From Duganella sp. BJB476 (GTDB lineage: Bacteria > Pseudomonadota > Gammaproteobacteria > Burkholderiales > Burkholderiaceae_D), in NCBI RefSeq assembly GCF_003416895.1, contig NZ_QVIO01000001.1:496001-560000 (forward strand): a stretch of 64,000 bases of DNA, given 5' to 3'. The translations under genes and the position numbers were made by a program. This document shows, one piece after another, positions 24,658 through 36,938 of this stretch (positions within the stretch are counted from its first letter, which is position 1; every line of letters begins with the position of its first letter). The notes under the pieces were generated by a model. The model ran no database searches, was not told the DNA's origin, and worked only from the letters and a program-made list of their open reading frames with translations.

Positions 24658-27108
24658 ATGTTCGATTTCATCTTCAAGCGAACTACCGACCAGGCGGCCG
24701 ATCAGCAGGCCGCCATGGCCACTCCCGAGCAGGGCGCCGCCGCTGCCGCATCGGCCAGCCGCCGCGAGGAGCAGGCGCAGCGCGCCGCCGCGCTGGCGGG
24801 CGACGAGGCCGCCGCCGTCGAGCTGATCCTGCACAGCGAGTTTGCCGGCGTGCGCCTGGCGGCCGCCGAGCATGTGCAGTCCCAGGCCCATCTCGAACAG
24901 GTGTTGCAGGCGATGCGCAATACCGACCGCCGCGTCGCCAAGCTGATGCAGGGACGGCTGGATGCGATCCGCTACCAGCTGGCCGAGCAGAACAAAGCCC
25001 AAGCCTGCCTGGACCAGGCCCAGCGCTTGTTGCAGGACGAGAAGCTGACGCCCAACCAGGTGGCCGACCTGGATCGCCAATGGCAGGTCACCGCCGCCGT
25101 GCCGGCGCTGGCCGAGCCGTTCGCCACCGCGCGCGCCGCGCTGGCTGCGCGGTTGGAAGCCCAAGTCAATTTGCAGCGGACCATCATCGATGCGATGGCT
25201 GCGTTGCGCCAGCTGCCGTCCGCCGGCTTGCCGCCGGAAGAGGCGCAGCAGGCGCTGGAGCGTCACGCCGCCGCCCAAGCCGAATACCAGCAAGCCCCGG
25301 AACATAACGCCTTGCCCAAGCATTTGCTGAGCGATTTCGCGCAAGCGCTGGAGCAGAGCCGTGCCGCGCTGACGGCCGCCAGCCAGCGTCCCGCCGCCGT
25401 GCCGGAAGCCGCGCCTGCGGCCGAATCACCGGCCGCCGCGCCATCCGCCGCCGTTGCGCCTGCATCTGCGCCCGCCGCGCGCGAGCCGAAGAAGCCGGCC
25501 GCGCCCAAGGAAACCGATAAAAAATTCCTCGAAACGCTGGATGCGATGGAAGCCGCGCTGGAGCAGGGCTTGCTGCACGCCGCCGCCGATCACGACAAGT
25601 GGCTCAAGGAACACAAGACCCGCCTGACGTCGGCCCAGACCGACCGCCTGAACCACGTCCGCGCCGAGCTGAAGCGCTTGGGCGACTGGGCCCGCTGGGG
25701 CGGCAACGTCTCGCGCGAGGAATTGGTCAAGGCAGTGGAAGAGCTGCCCGCGCTGGGCCTGGCGATGAGCGAGCTGGCCAAGAAAGTCGGCAGCATGCGC
25801 GAGCGCTGGAAGTCGCTGGACGCGGTCTCCGGCCACGCGCCCAAGAGTTTGTGGGAGCGCTTCGACAGCGCCTGCACCGCCGCCTATGCGCCGGCCGCCG
25901 CCCACTTCAAGCAACTGGCCGACGAGCGCCACGCCAACGCCGCCAAGGCCCAGGCCTTGATCGACGAAACCCGCAATATGGCCGCCACGGCGGCCAGCGA
26001 GGGCGCGGACCTGAAGAACGTGGCCGCCGCCGGCCAGCGTCTGCGCCAGATGTGGGGCCGCCTGGGCACCATCGACCGCAAGGAAAAACGCAAGCTCGAC
26101 CAGGCCTTCGACAAGGCGCTGGGGCAGATGCTGGCGCCGCTGTCCGAGCAGCGCAAGATCGAAAGCGCCAAGCGCGAACAGCTGATCGCCGAAGCCGAGC
26201 AGATGCAGGCCAGCGACCGTCACACCCTGGACAATCTGCGCCGCCTGCAGGAGCGCTGGCAGGAGCAGGCCAAGGCGCTGCCGCTGGAACGCAAGATCGA
26301 ACAGGCCTTGTGGCAACGCTTCCGCGCCGCCTGCGACGCGATTTTTGCCAAGCGCAAGGAGTCCGCGCACGCCGCCGACCACGAACGCAAGGCCCACCTG
26401 CACGCGCGCGAAGCGCTGTGCAATGAACTGGAAACGGCCACCTTCAGCGGCGACGACAAGGCGCAACTGGCGGCCATCGCCAAGCTGCTGCGCGACACGG
26501 CCGCGGCCTGGCATGCGGCCGGCGGCGTGCCGCGCGCGTCCGAAGCGCGCATCACGCAGCGTTATCAGGCGGCGATGGCGACGGTGCAGGGCCAGGCCGA
26601 CGCGATCAAGCGCCGCGCCGGCGCCGCCCAGGCCAACGCGCTGCGCGACAAGCTGCGCCTGTGCCAGGCGCTGGAGAGCGCGATCGGCACGCCGGCCGAC
26701 GGCGCGGCGATCGACGGTGCGGACTGGCAGTCGCGCTGGTCGGCGCTGCCGCCGCTGGCCGCCGAGTACGAGCGTGCCTTGCACGGCCGTTTCAACGCGG
26801 CGTTGGGCGCATTGGATGGCAAGCGCAGCGCCTACGCCGAGCAACTGGAGCGCAACCGCGCCAAGCTACTCGATGAAGTGCTGCGGCTGGAGATCGTGGC
26901 CGGCGTCGACAGCGGCGCCGAGTTCGCGCGCGAGCGCCTGAAGATGCAGGTCGAGGTGCTGCAATCGTCGCTGAAGTCCGGCCAGAAGCCGCAGAGCGCC
27001 GGCACCGCCTACCTGCAACTGTGCGCGATGCCGGCCCTGGCCGACGACCGCACCGCCAGCCGCATCGAGCAATTGTTCCGCCGCATCGGCGCTGCGGAGC
27101 GTGCATGA
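24658..27108 (+). CDS. DUF349 domain-containing protein
   Basis: An 816-residue cytoplasmic protein made of repeated helical DUF349 units. Repeats can be seen where W-R/W-x-x-A or LWxRFxxA-type segments recur (KSLWERFDSACTAAYAPA about 395; ALWQRFRAACDAIFAKRK about 550; AAWHAAGGVPR about 617). A roughly 40-residue Pro/Ala linker (about 240-285) separates an N-terminal HEAT-like helical part (LRLAAAEHV...) from the repeats. Very charged, with no membrane segment. Function unknown. The stop overlaps the moaE start (ATGA at 27105-27108), so the two genes are coupled. Confidence 0.85.
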   Translation: MFDFIFKRTTDQAADQQAAMATPEQGAAAAASASRREEQAQRAAALAGDEAAAVELILHSEFAGVRLAAAEHVQSQAHLEQVLQAMRNTDRRVAKLMQGRLDAIRYQLAEQNKAQACLDQAQRLLQDEKLTPNQVADLDRQWQVTAAVPALAEPFATARAALAARLEAQVNLQRTIIDAMAALRQLPSAGLPPEEAQQALERHAAAQAEYQQAPEHNALPKHLLSDFAQALEQSRAALTAASQRPAAVPEAAPAAESPAAAPSAAVAPASAPAAREPKKPAAPKETDKKFLETLDAMEAALEQGLLHAAADHDKWLKEHKTRLTSAQTDRLNHVRAELKRLGDWARWGGNVSREELVKAVEELPALGLAMSELAKKVGSMRERWKSLDAVSGHAPKSLWERFDSACTAAYAPAAAHFKQLADERHANAAKAQALIDETRNMAATAASEGADLKNVAAAGQRLRQMWGRLGTIDRKEKRKLDQAFDKALGQMLAPLSEQRKIESAKREQLIAEAEQMQASDRHTLDNLRRLQERWQEQAKALPLERKIEQALWQRFRAACDAIFAKRKESAHAADHERKAHLHAREALCNELETATFSGDDKAQLAAIAKLLRDTAAAWHAAGGVPRASEARITQRYQAAMATVQGQADAIKRRAGAAQANALRDKLRLCQALESAIGTPADGAAIDGADWQSRWSALPPLAAEYERALHGRFNAALGALDGKRSAYAEQLERNRAKLLDEVLRLEIVAGVDSGAEFARERLKMQVEVLQSSLKSGQKPQSAGTAYLQLCAMPALADDRTASRIEQLFRRIGAAERA

Positions 27109-27581
27109 GCGCGGGCGATAGCTTCCAGGTCCGCATCCAGACCGAAGACTTCGACCTGAGCACCGAGCTGGCGCAGCTGCGCGCGGCCAACCCCAAGGTC
27201 GGCGCCATCGTGAACTTTGTCGGCACGGTGCGCGACCTGAACGAGGGCGCCAGCGTGGCCGAGATGGAACTGGAGCATTACGCCGGCATGACCGAGCAAT
27301 CCATTCTCGCCATCATCGAGCAGGCCCGCCAGCGCTGGCCGGTGTTCGGCGCGCTGGTGATCCACCGGGTCGGTCCGCTCAAGCCGCTGGAGCAGATCGT
27401 GCTGGTGGCTGTGACCTCGGCGCACCGTGGCGAGGCCTTCGCCGCCTGCGAATACATCATCGATTTCCTGAAGACCGAGGCCCCGTTCTGGAAAAAAGAG
27501 CAAACTCCGGCCGGTTCGCGCTGGGTGGACGCCCGCGTCAGCGACGATGTCGCGCTGAAAAAGTGGAGCACTGAGCCCTAA
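27105..27581 (+). CDS. moaE: Molybdopterin synthase catalytic subunit MoaE
   Basis: The large subunit of molybdopterin synthase, which with thiocarboxylated MoaD turns cPMP into molybdopterin. From the ATG at 27105 it has 158 residues, the normal size. Motifs: GAIVNFVGTVRDLN (about residue 35), LEHYAGMTE, HRVGPL, SAHRGEAFAACEYIIDFLK and FWKKEQ, which holds the active-site lysine. No other molybdopterin gene lies near by; it is coupled to the DUF349 gene by a 4-base overlap. Confidence 0.93.
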   Translation: MSAGDSFQVRIQTEDFDLSTELAQLRAANPKVGAIVNFVGTVRDLNEGASVAEMELEHYAGMTEQSILAIIEQARQRWPVFGALVIHRVGPLKPLEQIVLVAVTSAHRGEAFAACEYIIDFLKTEAPFWKKEQTPAGSRWVDARVSDDVALKKWSTEP

Positions 27582-27621
27582 TTGATGTAGCGCATGGATT
27601 TGTGATTTAAATAGGTGTCTC

Positions 27622-27649
27622 CTTGAAAACGGATCGCATACCCCTATGT
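27622..27649 (+). promoter_or_regulatory. Sigma-32 (heat-shock) promoter of clpB
   Basis: CTTGAAA (27622-27628) is followed after 12 bases by CCCCTATGT (27641-27649), close to the RpoH consensus CTTGAAA-N(11-16)-CCCCATnT. It lies 33 bp before the clpB ATG. Confidence 0.85.
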
Positions 27650-27681
27650 ATGCGATAAGTTAAATTTATCGGAGCAATTCC

Positions 27682-30264
<2,583 letters not shown>

Positions 30265-30268
30265 TCAG

Positions 30269-31192
30269 CTAAGCGCCGTGGTGGACGATGCGATTGCGGC
30301 CGTCGCGTTTGGCGCGGTACAGCGCATCGTCCGCCCGTTTCAACACTTCTTCGCTTGAGGTGTCGCCGGGCAGCATTTCGCTCAAGCCGCCGCTGATGGT
30401 GGCGCCGCTGCCCAGCGTGCCCAGCTCCCGCAACTGTTCGGCGATGCGCAGCCGCAGCCGCTCGGCGATCGGCACCGCCTGCGTCCAGCTGGTGTGCGGC
30501 ATCAAAATCACGAACTCATCGCCGCCCAGCCTGGCCGGAAAATCGGTGCTGCGCAGCTCGCGCCGACAGACTTCGGCCGTAGTCTGGATCGCCTTGTCGC
30601 CGCTCAGGTGGCCGTACTTGTCGTTGATGTCCTTGAAGCGGTCGATATCGAAGATCAGCACCGAGGCGGGCGTCTTGTAGCGGGCGTGCAGTTCGTGGGT
30701 GTCGCCGAGGGCCTGCATCAGCTTGCGGCGGTTGGCCAGGCCGGTCAGCGAGTCGGTCTCGCTCTGCATGCGCAGCAGCGCTTCCAGCTTTTTGCTGGCG
30801 GTGATATTGCTGGCCACCCACAGCACGGCGTCCTCGCCCAGCACCTGGTATTCCAGCGCCTGCACCCGGCCTTCAAACCAGATGGTGTCTTCCGGGCCGT
30901 CGCTGTCCAGGCCTTTCACATCCTTGCGATCCAGCCGGTATTCGACCACGTGCAAGCCGCGTTTGGCCAGCGCGACGGCGATCTGCGCCAGGAACCAGGC
31001 GGCTTTCTCGGCGTTCAGCACATCGGGTATGCGCTTGCCGACCAGGGTGCTGCCGTCGTGATAGTAGCGGGCGTCGGTGCCGCCGAACAGGGCGGCGTAG
31101 ATGCCGTTGCGCGTCAGGATAAATGCCGGGTCCGGCAGCGCGGCAAGCAGCGCTGCGATCTGTTCGCTCGAGAAGAGTGACACGTCGGTCAT
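30269..31192 (-). CDS. PAS-GGDEF diguanylate cyclase
   Basis: A soluble protein of 307 residues from the ATG at 31192; a GTG at 31225 would add 11. The N-terminal PAS-like domain (LPDPAFILTRNGIYAAL near residue 18) is followed by a GGDEF domain with RLGGDEFVIL (GGDEF about residue 223) and an RxxD inhibitory site (RSTD) just before it. The GGDEF motif and FDIDRFKDIND metal-binding segment are intact, so it should make cyclic di-GMP. Transcribed alone, convergent with clpB. Confidence 0.88.
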   Translation of the reverse strand: MTDVSLFSSEQIAALLAALPDPAFILTRNGIYAALFGGTDARYYHDGSTLVGKRIPDVLNAEKAAWFLAQIAVALAKRGLHVVEYRLDRKDVKGLDSDGPEDTIWFEGRVQALEYQVLGEDAVLWVASNITASKKLEALLRMQSETDSLTGLANRRKLMQALGDTHELHARYKTPASVLIFDIDRFKDINDKYGHLSGDKAIQTTAEVCRRELRSTDFPARLGGDEFVILMPHTSWTQAVPIAERLRLRIAEQLRELGTLGSGATISGGLSEMLPGDTSSEEVLKRADDALYRAKRDGRNRIVHHGA

Positions 31193-31290
31193 GCGATACC
31201 GCTTTTCCAGTTGTTGAGTTTCCACTAATGTACCGTACTTTCGTCCAAGACAACATTAACGGTGCATTTTTCGAAAACTTGACCGTTTAT

Positions 31291-32079
31291 CTATTTTTCA
31301 GCGAAAAAAGCTGTCGGCGTGCTGCCGAAGGTCTTCTTGAACATGGCGGAAAAGGCCGATTGGCTGGCATAACCCAGCTGCGCCGCCACCTGCGACAGCG
31401 GCACGCCGCGCGCGATCAGCGGCGCCGCGTGCGCCAGCCGCGCCTGCTGGCGCCACTGGCTGAAGCTCATGCCCAGCTCGCGTTCGAACAGGCGGGTCAG
31501 CGTGCGTTCGGAGGCGCCGACCTGGCCGGCCCAGCCTTCCAGCGTGTGCTCGGCGCCGGGATCGGCGATCAGCGCGTCGCACAGGGCTTTCAGGCGCTTG
31601 TCGTCGGGCAGCGGCACGCGCAGCGCGCGGCCGGCGCAGCGCGGCAGTTCATCGAGGATCATCTCGCCCAGCAGCTGCTCGCGGCCGGATTGCTCATTCT
31701 GGTCGTGCTGCTCCAGCGCGGCCATCAGCTCGCGCAGCAGGCTGGACACTTCCACCACCTTGCAGGCGTCGGGGAAGGGCGAGCGGCTGGCGTGCACGCA
31801 CAACGGCCGCAGCCGGGTCGGCTCCAGCACGGTGACGGCGTGCACGACGTCCGGCGCGATCCAGATGGCGCGCTGCGGCGGCACGATCCAGCTGCTGTTA
31901 TTGGCCGTCACCCGCATCACGCCCTGCATCGCGTAGGTGAACTGGCCCCACGGATGGTGGTGCGGTAGCAGCGCGGCGTCGGCCGGCAGATCGCGACCGG
32001 ACATGGTCAGCGGTCGGGCCTCGGTAGGGAAGTCGCAATGCCAGTTGAATTGCGTGTGCGTGACGACCGGTATCGGCAT
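31291..32079 (-). CDS. AraC-family (NimR-like) transcriptional regulator
   Basis: A complete 262-residue AraC regulator. The N-terminal cupin (PHHHPWGQFTYAMQGVM near residue 39, WIVPPQRAIWIAPDVVH near 63) is a ligand sensor; the C-terminal 100 residues have two helix-turn-helix units (EGWAGQVGASERTLTRLF and SQVAAQLGYASQSAFSAMF). The adjacent divergent MFS gene at 32174 is the likely target, with a direct repeat between them that could be its binding site. It parallels the regulator at the left edge. Confidence 0.9.
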   Translation of the reverse strand: MPIPVVTHTQFNWHCDFPTEARPLTMSGRDLPADAALLPHHHPWGQFTYAMQGVMRVTANNSSWIVPPQRAIWIAPDVVHAVTVLEPTRLRPLCVHASRSPFPDACKVVEVSSLLRELMAALEQHDQNEQSGREQLLGEMILDELPRCAGRALRVPLPDDKRLKALCDALIADPGAEHTLEGWAGQVGASERTLTRLFERELGMSFSQWRQQARLAHAAPLIARGVPLSQVAAQLGYASQSAFSAMFKKTFGSTPTAFFAEK

Positions 32080-32089
32080 GGCGGATTCT

Positions 32090-32134
32090 CGACAAATGTT
32101 GACCTGCTATCTTAAATCGGTCTGGCGACAAATG
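32090..32134. repeat. Direct repeat in the AraC/MFS intergenic region, candidate operator
   Basis: CGACAAATG occurs at 32090-32098 and again at 32126-32134, 36 bp apart, in the 94-bp gap between the divergent regulator and exporter. AraC-family proteins often bind direct repeats. A similar CGACGAAAAATG string occurs between the first AraC/MFS pair. Confidence 0.45.
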
Positions 32135-32173
32135 CTTACACTATCCTTTCTTTTTTTGAAACGGGGAGGCGGC

Positions 32174-33391
32174 ATGAAGGACACATCGTTGCTGCGGCAG
32201 GACGCCAGGGTCATCGGCCTGGTCGGGCTGGCGCATGGCACTTCGCATTTTTACCATGTGATCCTGGCGGCGCTGATTCCGTGGCTGAAGCCGGAATTCC
32301 ATCTCTCCTATGCCGAGCTGGGCTTGCTGATGACGGTGTTTTTCACCGTCTCCGGCGTGGGGCAGGCGATGGCCGGCTTCGTGGTCGACCGCTACAGCGC
32401 GCGCACGGTGCTGTTCAGCGGCATCGCGCTGCTGGGCTTGTCGGCGCTGATGCTGTCCAGCGCGCACAGCTACGCGCAGCTGATGCTGGGGGCCTTCCTG
32501 GCCGGCTGCGGCAACAGCGTATTCCATCCGGCCGACTACACGCTGCTGAACCAGCGGGTGTCCAAGGCGCGGCTGGCGCACGGCTTTTCGGTGCACGGCA
32601 TCAGCGGCAATATCGGCTGGGCGGTTTCGCCGTTGTTCCTGACGTTCGTGGCCGCCCGCACGGACTGGCGCACCGCGCTGCTGAGTGCGGCCTTGCTGCC
32701 GTTGGCGGTGCTGGCGCTGCTGGTCTGGAACCGTCACGCGCTGCGGCCGGAACCGGTCGCGGCGCCGGTGGCTGCGGCTGGCGTTCAGGCCAGTGCGTTC
32801 AGCTTCCTGCGGCTGAAGGTAGTGTGGATGTGCTTTGCCTTCTTCCTGATCTCGGCTGTGGCGCTGGCCGGCATCCAGAGCTTCGCGGCCACCAGCCTGG
32901 TGAGCTTGTACGGCATGTCGCTGGCGTGGGCCACCACGGCCTACACCGCCTACATGCTGGCCTCGGCGGTGGGCATGCTGTACGGCGGCTTCCTCGGCGC
33001 CGGCAGCCGCCATCACGACCGCATCATCATGCTGGCTTTCGGCACGGCGGCGCTGCTGGCGCTGGTATTGGCCGCCGCCGTGGTGCCGGCCTGGCTGGCG
33101 GTGGTCTTGATGGGGCTGATCGGCCTGGTGACCGGCATCTCGGGACCGTCGCGCGACCTGCTGATACGCGGCGCGGCGCCGGCCAACGCCACCGGCCGCG
33201 TGTTCGGCGTCGTGTATTCCGGCCTGGACAGCGGGCTGGCGCTGGGGCCGCTGCTGTTCGGCGCGCTGATGGACGCCAACCATCCGTCCGGCGTATTCAT
33301 TGGCATCGGCGTGTTCCAGGCGCTGGTGATATTGACCGCGATCGGGGTCGGCAGCAAGACCCGCGTGGTGGGCTTGCCTAAAACAGCATAG
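32174..33391 (+). CDS. MFS transporter, Fsr/NimT-like
   Basis: A 405-residue, 12-TM major facilitator starting at the ATG at 32174 behind GGGGAGG; the frame upstream of this is not coding. Conserved parts: [17 protein letters not shown] (TM1, residue 16), [13 protein letters not shown] (loop 2-3), [16 protein letters not shown] (about 115) and [12 protein letters not shown]. The VFHPADY stretch resembles the Fsr HPEA region, so the two exporters of this window are distant relatives. Substrate unknown. Divergent from a NimR-like regulator, which suggests induction by its substrate. Confidence 0.85.
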   Translation: MKDTSLLRQDARVIGLVGLAHGTSHFYHVILAALIPWLKPEFHLSYAELGLLMTVFFTVSGVGQAMAGFVVDRYSARTVLFSGIALLGLSALMLSSAHSYAQLMLGAFLAGCGNSVFHPADYTLLNQRVSKARLAHGFSVHGISGNIGWAVSPLFLTFVAARTDWRTALLSAALLPLAVLALLVWNRHALRPEPVAAPVAAAGVQASAFSFLRLKVVWMCFAFFLISAVALAGIQSFAATSLVSLYGMSLAWATTAYTAYMLASAVGMLYGGFLGAGSRHHDRIIMLAFGTAALLALVLAAAVVPAWLAVVLMGLIGLVTGISGPSRDLLIRGAAPANATGRVFGVVYSGLDSGLALGPLLFGALMDANHPSGVFIGIGVFQALVILTAIGVGSKTRVVGLPKTA

Positions 33392-33428
33392 AATCCTTGC
33401 TATCTTAACCAACACGCACGGGACCATC

Positions 33429-33923
33429 ATGAGCTTTGCCACCACCGATTTATGCGACGACAACGCCAACCTGCTGGAGGACGGCCGCCTGGCCGTGCTG
33501 CCGCCGGTGTTCCTGCACTTTGGCAAGCAGCAGCGTTTTTCCGGCCGCGTGACCACGCTCAAGGTGCATGAGGACAACGCGCTGGTGCGGTCGGTGCTGG
33601 AAACCCCGGGCGGCGGCAATGTGCTGGTGATCGACGGCGGCGGCAGCCTGCGCCGCGCGCTGGTGGGCGGCCAGCTGGGCCTGCTGGCCCAGGACAACGG
33701 TTGGGCCGGCATCATCGTCGATGGCTGCATTCGCGACACCGACGAGATCAATTCCTGCGAAATCGGCGTGCGCGCATTGGCCACCCATCCGCAAAAGAGC
33801 AGCAAGAAGGGCGTCGGCGAGCGCAACGTGCGGGTGTACATCCAGGGCGTGCCGGTGCAGCCCGGCGACTGGATCTATGCCGACGCTGACGGCATCCTGG
33901 TGGCGCAGCAAATGCTTGCCTGA
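33429..33923 (+). CDS. rraA: RraA-family protein
   Basis: A 164-residue protein of the RraA/demethylmenaquinone-methyltransferase-like fold. Similarity to E. coli RraA is clear (TTDLCDDN at the start, [19 protein letters not shown] at about 75, [14 protein letters not shown] at about 98, [14 protein letters not shown] at the end). RraA binds RNase E and slows RNA decay; close relatives are class II 4-hydroxy-4-methyl-2-oxoglutarate aldolases, and the Arg-Asp pair after GCI (RD) is the aldolase metal/substrate site. Which role applies cannot be decided here. It lies 37 bp behind the MFS gene. Confidence 0.88.
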   Translation: MSFATTDLCDDNANLLEDGRLAVLPPVFLHFGKQQRFSGRVTTLKVHEDNALVRSVLETPGGGNVLVIDGGGSLRRALVGGQLGLLAQDNGWAGIIVDGCIRDTDEINSCEIGVRALATHPQKSSKKGVGERNVRVYIQGVPVQPGDWIYADADGILVAQQMLA

Positions 33924-33927
33924 AACC

Positions 33928-33954
33928 GGAAATATTTTCATCAAGGAAATATTT
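33928..33954. repeat. Direct repeat GGAAATATTT, 17-bp period
   Basis: GGAAATATTT at 33928-33937 and 33945-33954. It is in the AT-rich gap of 125 bp between rraA and the PEP-CTERM gene; further on, TTTCA-TG-TGAAA (33992-34003) is a short inverted repeat. These could be regulator sites for the PEP-CTERM gene. Confidence 0.35.
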
Positions 33955-34048
33955 GTGGTATTTTCGCAATAGAATATTGACAACAGTAAGTTTTCATGTG
34001 AAAGTTACAATGCGTCAATTCCAGGCGCAGAATTGTCAGGAGTCCTCC

Positions 34049-34651
34049 ATGAATAAACTTATATTAGCTGTGTTGTGTGCTCTTGCCGGGCTAACCGCCC
34101 AAGCCGCCCCGGTGACGTCATTGCCCGGCGGTACGGTTTTGGTGATGCCTGCGCTTAATTACTTTGGTCCCGGTCCGCAGACGCTGGCGCCGGGTGTGGA
34201 TTGGAGTAGCGCCAATTCCAATGCGGTCTTCGGCTACAACGGCGGCTATGGCTTTAACGATAACGGCTTCTGGAGCGGCCTGACAATGGCCGGCACCAAT
34301 GACGGCGGCAGCTCCATGACGCTGGCGTTCAGCCAGGCGGTCAGGGGAGTCGGCGCCTTCTTCAACTACGTGCCGGTGCCCTTCGGTCCGGCAGTTATCT
34401 CGGCCTATGACGCGCACTCCAACCTGATCGAGTCGACCAGCTTGACCTTTACGACAAATGGTGGCCTGAACCAGGGGGAATTCCACGGTTTTCTGGAAAG
34501 CACGCCGTCGATCAGCTACGTCACCATGACCGGCGCTTACATCGGCGCCACCGATTTCACCGTGGTGGCTGTTCCTGAACCGGAAACCTACGGCATGTTG
34601 CTGGCCGGCCTGGGCCTGCTGGGTGTTGCCGCGCGCCGCCGTAAAGCCTGA
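34049..34651 (+). CDS. PEP-CTERM sorting-domain exported protein
   Basis: A 200-residue exported protein from the ATG at 34049 (CAGGAG upstream). It has a Sec signal peptide (KLILAVLCALAGLTAQA) and a C-terminal PEP-CTERM signal: VPEPETYGM, a hydrophobic helix (LLAGLGLLGVAA) and RRRKA. Such proteins are processed by exosortase EpsH/XrtA and are tied to extracellular polysaccharide. The beta-rich middle has no catalytic motif I recognise. No exosortase gene is in the window. A terminator follows. Confidence 0.9.
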   Translation: MNKLILAVLCALAGLTAQAAPVTSLPGGTVLVMPALNYFGPGPQTLAPGVDWSSANSNAVFGYNGGYGFNDNGFWSGLTMAGTNDGGSSMTLAFSQAVRGVGAFFNYVPVPFGPAVISAYDAHSNLIESTSLTFTTNGGLNQGEFHGFLESTPSISYVTMTGAYIGATDFTVVAVPEPETYGMLLAGLGLLGVAARRRKA

Positions 34652-34672
34652 TCCCTGCACAGCATTTCATTG

Positions 34673-34708
34673 ACACCCCGTAAGCCACGCGGCTTGCGGG
34701 GTGTTTTT
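34673..34708 (+). terminator. Rho-independent terminator after the PEP-CTERM gene
   Basis: ACACCCCG and GGGGTGT form a GC-rich stem that continues with AAGCC/GGCTT around an ACGC loop, followed by TTTTT (34704-34708). Confidence 0.9.
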
Positions 34709-34851
34709 CATCTGGCGAGGCATTCATTTCACATCGCGGAAATGCATGACTGACGGATATCTTTTTCTCTTCCATTTCAAGAAATGTCATTCCGTATCAT
34801 GGAAAATTATATCTAACAGTATGATTTTTAATGAAAAATATTTAGTTATAT

Positions 34852-34865
34852 GTCTTATATAAGAC
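34852..34865. promoter_or_regulatory. Perfect palindrome upstream of aceA, candidate operator
   Basis: GTCTTATATAAGAC is a perfect 14-bp palindrome ending two bases before the predicted -35 element of aceA, within an AT-rich stretch (about 34770-34870). It is a plausible binding site for a dimeric regulator of the glyoxylate shunt. Confidence 0.4.
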
Positions 34866-34867
34866 TA

Positions 34868-34896
34868 TTGGTGCGTTGCGCAAAGAGGTCTACTAT
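34868..34896 (+). promoter_or_regulatory. Sigma-70 promoter of aceA
   Basis: TTGGTG (34868-34873), 17-base spacer, TACTAT (34891-34896). The ATG of aceA is 37 bp downstream with AGGAGAG before it. Confidence 0.5.
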
Positions 34897-34933
34897 TTGA
34901 TTAACGGATTTCGTTTTTAAATAGGAGAGCACC

Positions 34934-36229
<1,296 letters not shown>

Positions 36230-36280
36230 GTCGGGCGGCGCGGCGCAGGCTGGCAGCAGCTTGCTTGCGCCGCGGTTTTT

Positions 36281-36508
36281 TCAGGGCTTGCCGGCCAGGT
36301 GCTGATCCAGATGCTGTTTCAGGCGGCCCTGGAAGTCGTCGATGTCGTTGATGGTGCCCAGGTCGTCGTCAACCTCCAGCATGTGGGTGGTGTGGCCGGG
36401 CGCGAACGACACGCTGGCTTCCACGCCGTTCTGTTTGTCTGTCAGCGAGTGACCTTGGACCGCGCCCAGGATGTTGTTCTGGTCGTCCGTAATGATCGTC
36501 ATTTTCAT
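36281..36508 (-). CDS. Uncharacterised 75-residue protein
   Basis: A small acidic protein, not recognised. It begins MKMTIITDDQNNILGAV, then HTTHMLEVDDDLG and a helical end (GRLKQHLDQHL). It could be a small all-beta domain with one helix. Its start overlaps the stop of the preceding gene by four bases (36505-36508), so both are made together. Confidence 0.6.
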   Translation of the reverse strand: MKMTIITDDQNNILGAVQGHSLTDKQNGVEASVSFAPGHTTHMLEVDDDLGTINDIDDFQGRLKQHLDQHLAGKP

Positions 36509-36762
36509 ATCATGCCTCCGCCTTGCAGGTTGTGGAAGGCGCCGCCTATGCCCTTGTTGTGGATCTGGACGAAGTAGGTGGCGTTGCCATTGTTTTCCTT
36601 GCGCTTGCTTTGCTGGTCCGCCATGTGGACCGCGCCCAGGTTGGGCGCCTTGACGTCGGCCGAGGCGAACTGCGTGCCATGGTCGCTGGGATAGCTGTAG
36701 CTCCAGAACGCCGTTTGTCCCGGCGCCAGGAAGGTCAGCGGACCTACGTTATTGAATGCCAT
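36505..36762 (-). CDS. Uncharacterised 85-residue protein
   Basis: From the ATG at 36762, which has a strong GGAGGAG site; longer starts are possible but lack one. The product is aromatic and Gly/Asn-rich (MAFNNVGPLTFLAPGQTAFWSY, given here in two halves; GNATYFVQIHNKGIGGAF) and looks like a small beta-sandwich. No signal peptide. Function unknown. First gene of a two-gene operon, divergent from rlmJ. Confidence 0.65.
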   Translation of the reverse strand: MAFNNVGPLTFLAPGQTAFWSYSYPSDHGTQFASADVKAPNLGAVHMADQQSKRKENNGNATYFVQIHNKGIGGAFHNLQGGGMI

Positions 36763-36938
36763 AATCTCCTCCATGAAAGTACGCCGCGCCTGCGGATGCA
36801 GCACGGCTGTTCCATCTTAGTCACCATGCTGGTGCACGCTTTGATGCAAACGATATGGGCGCTTTTTTGGCGGGCGGCGCTTTCTAGTGGATAATGCCGG
36901 ATTGTTCCGCACCATCTAATTTAGGAAGTACCAAGCTT

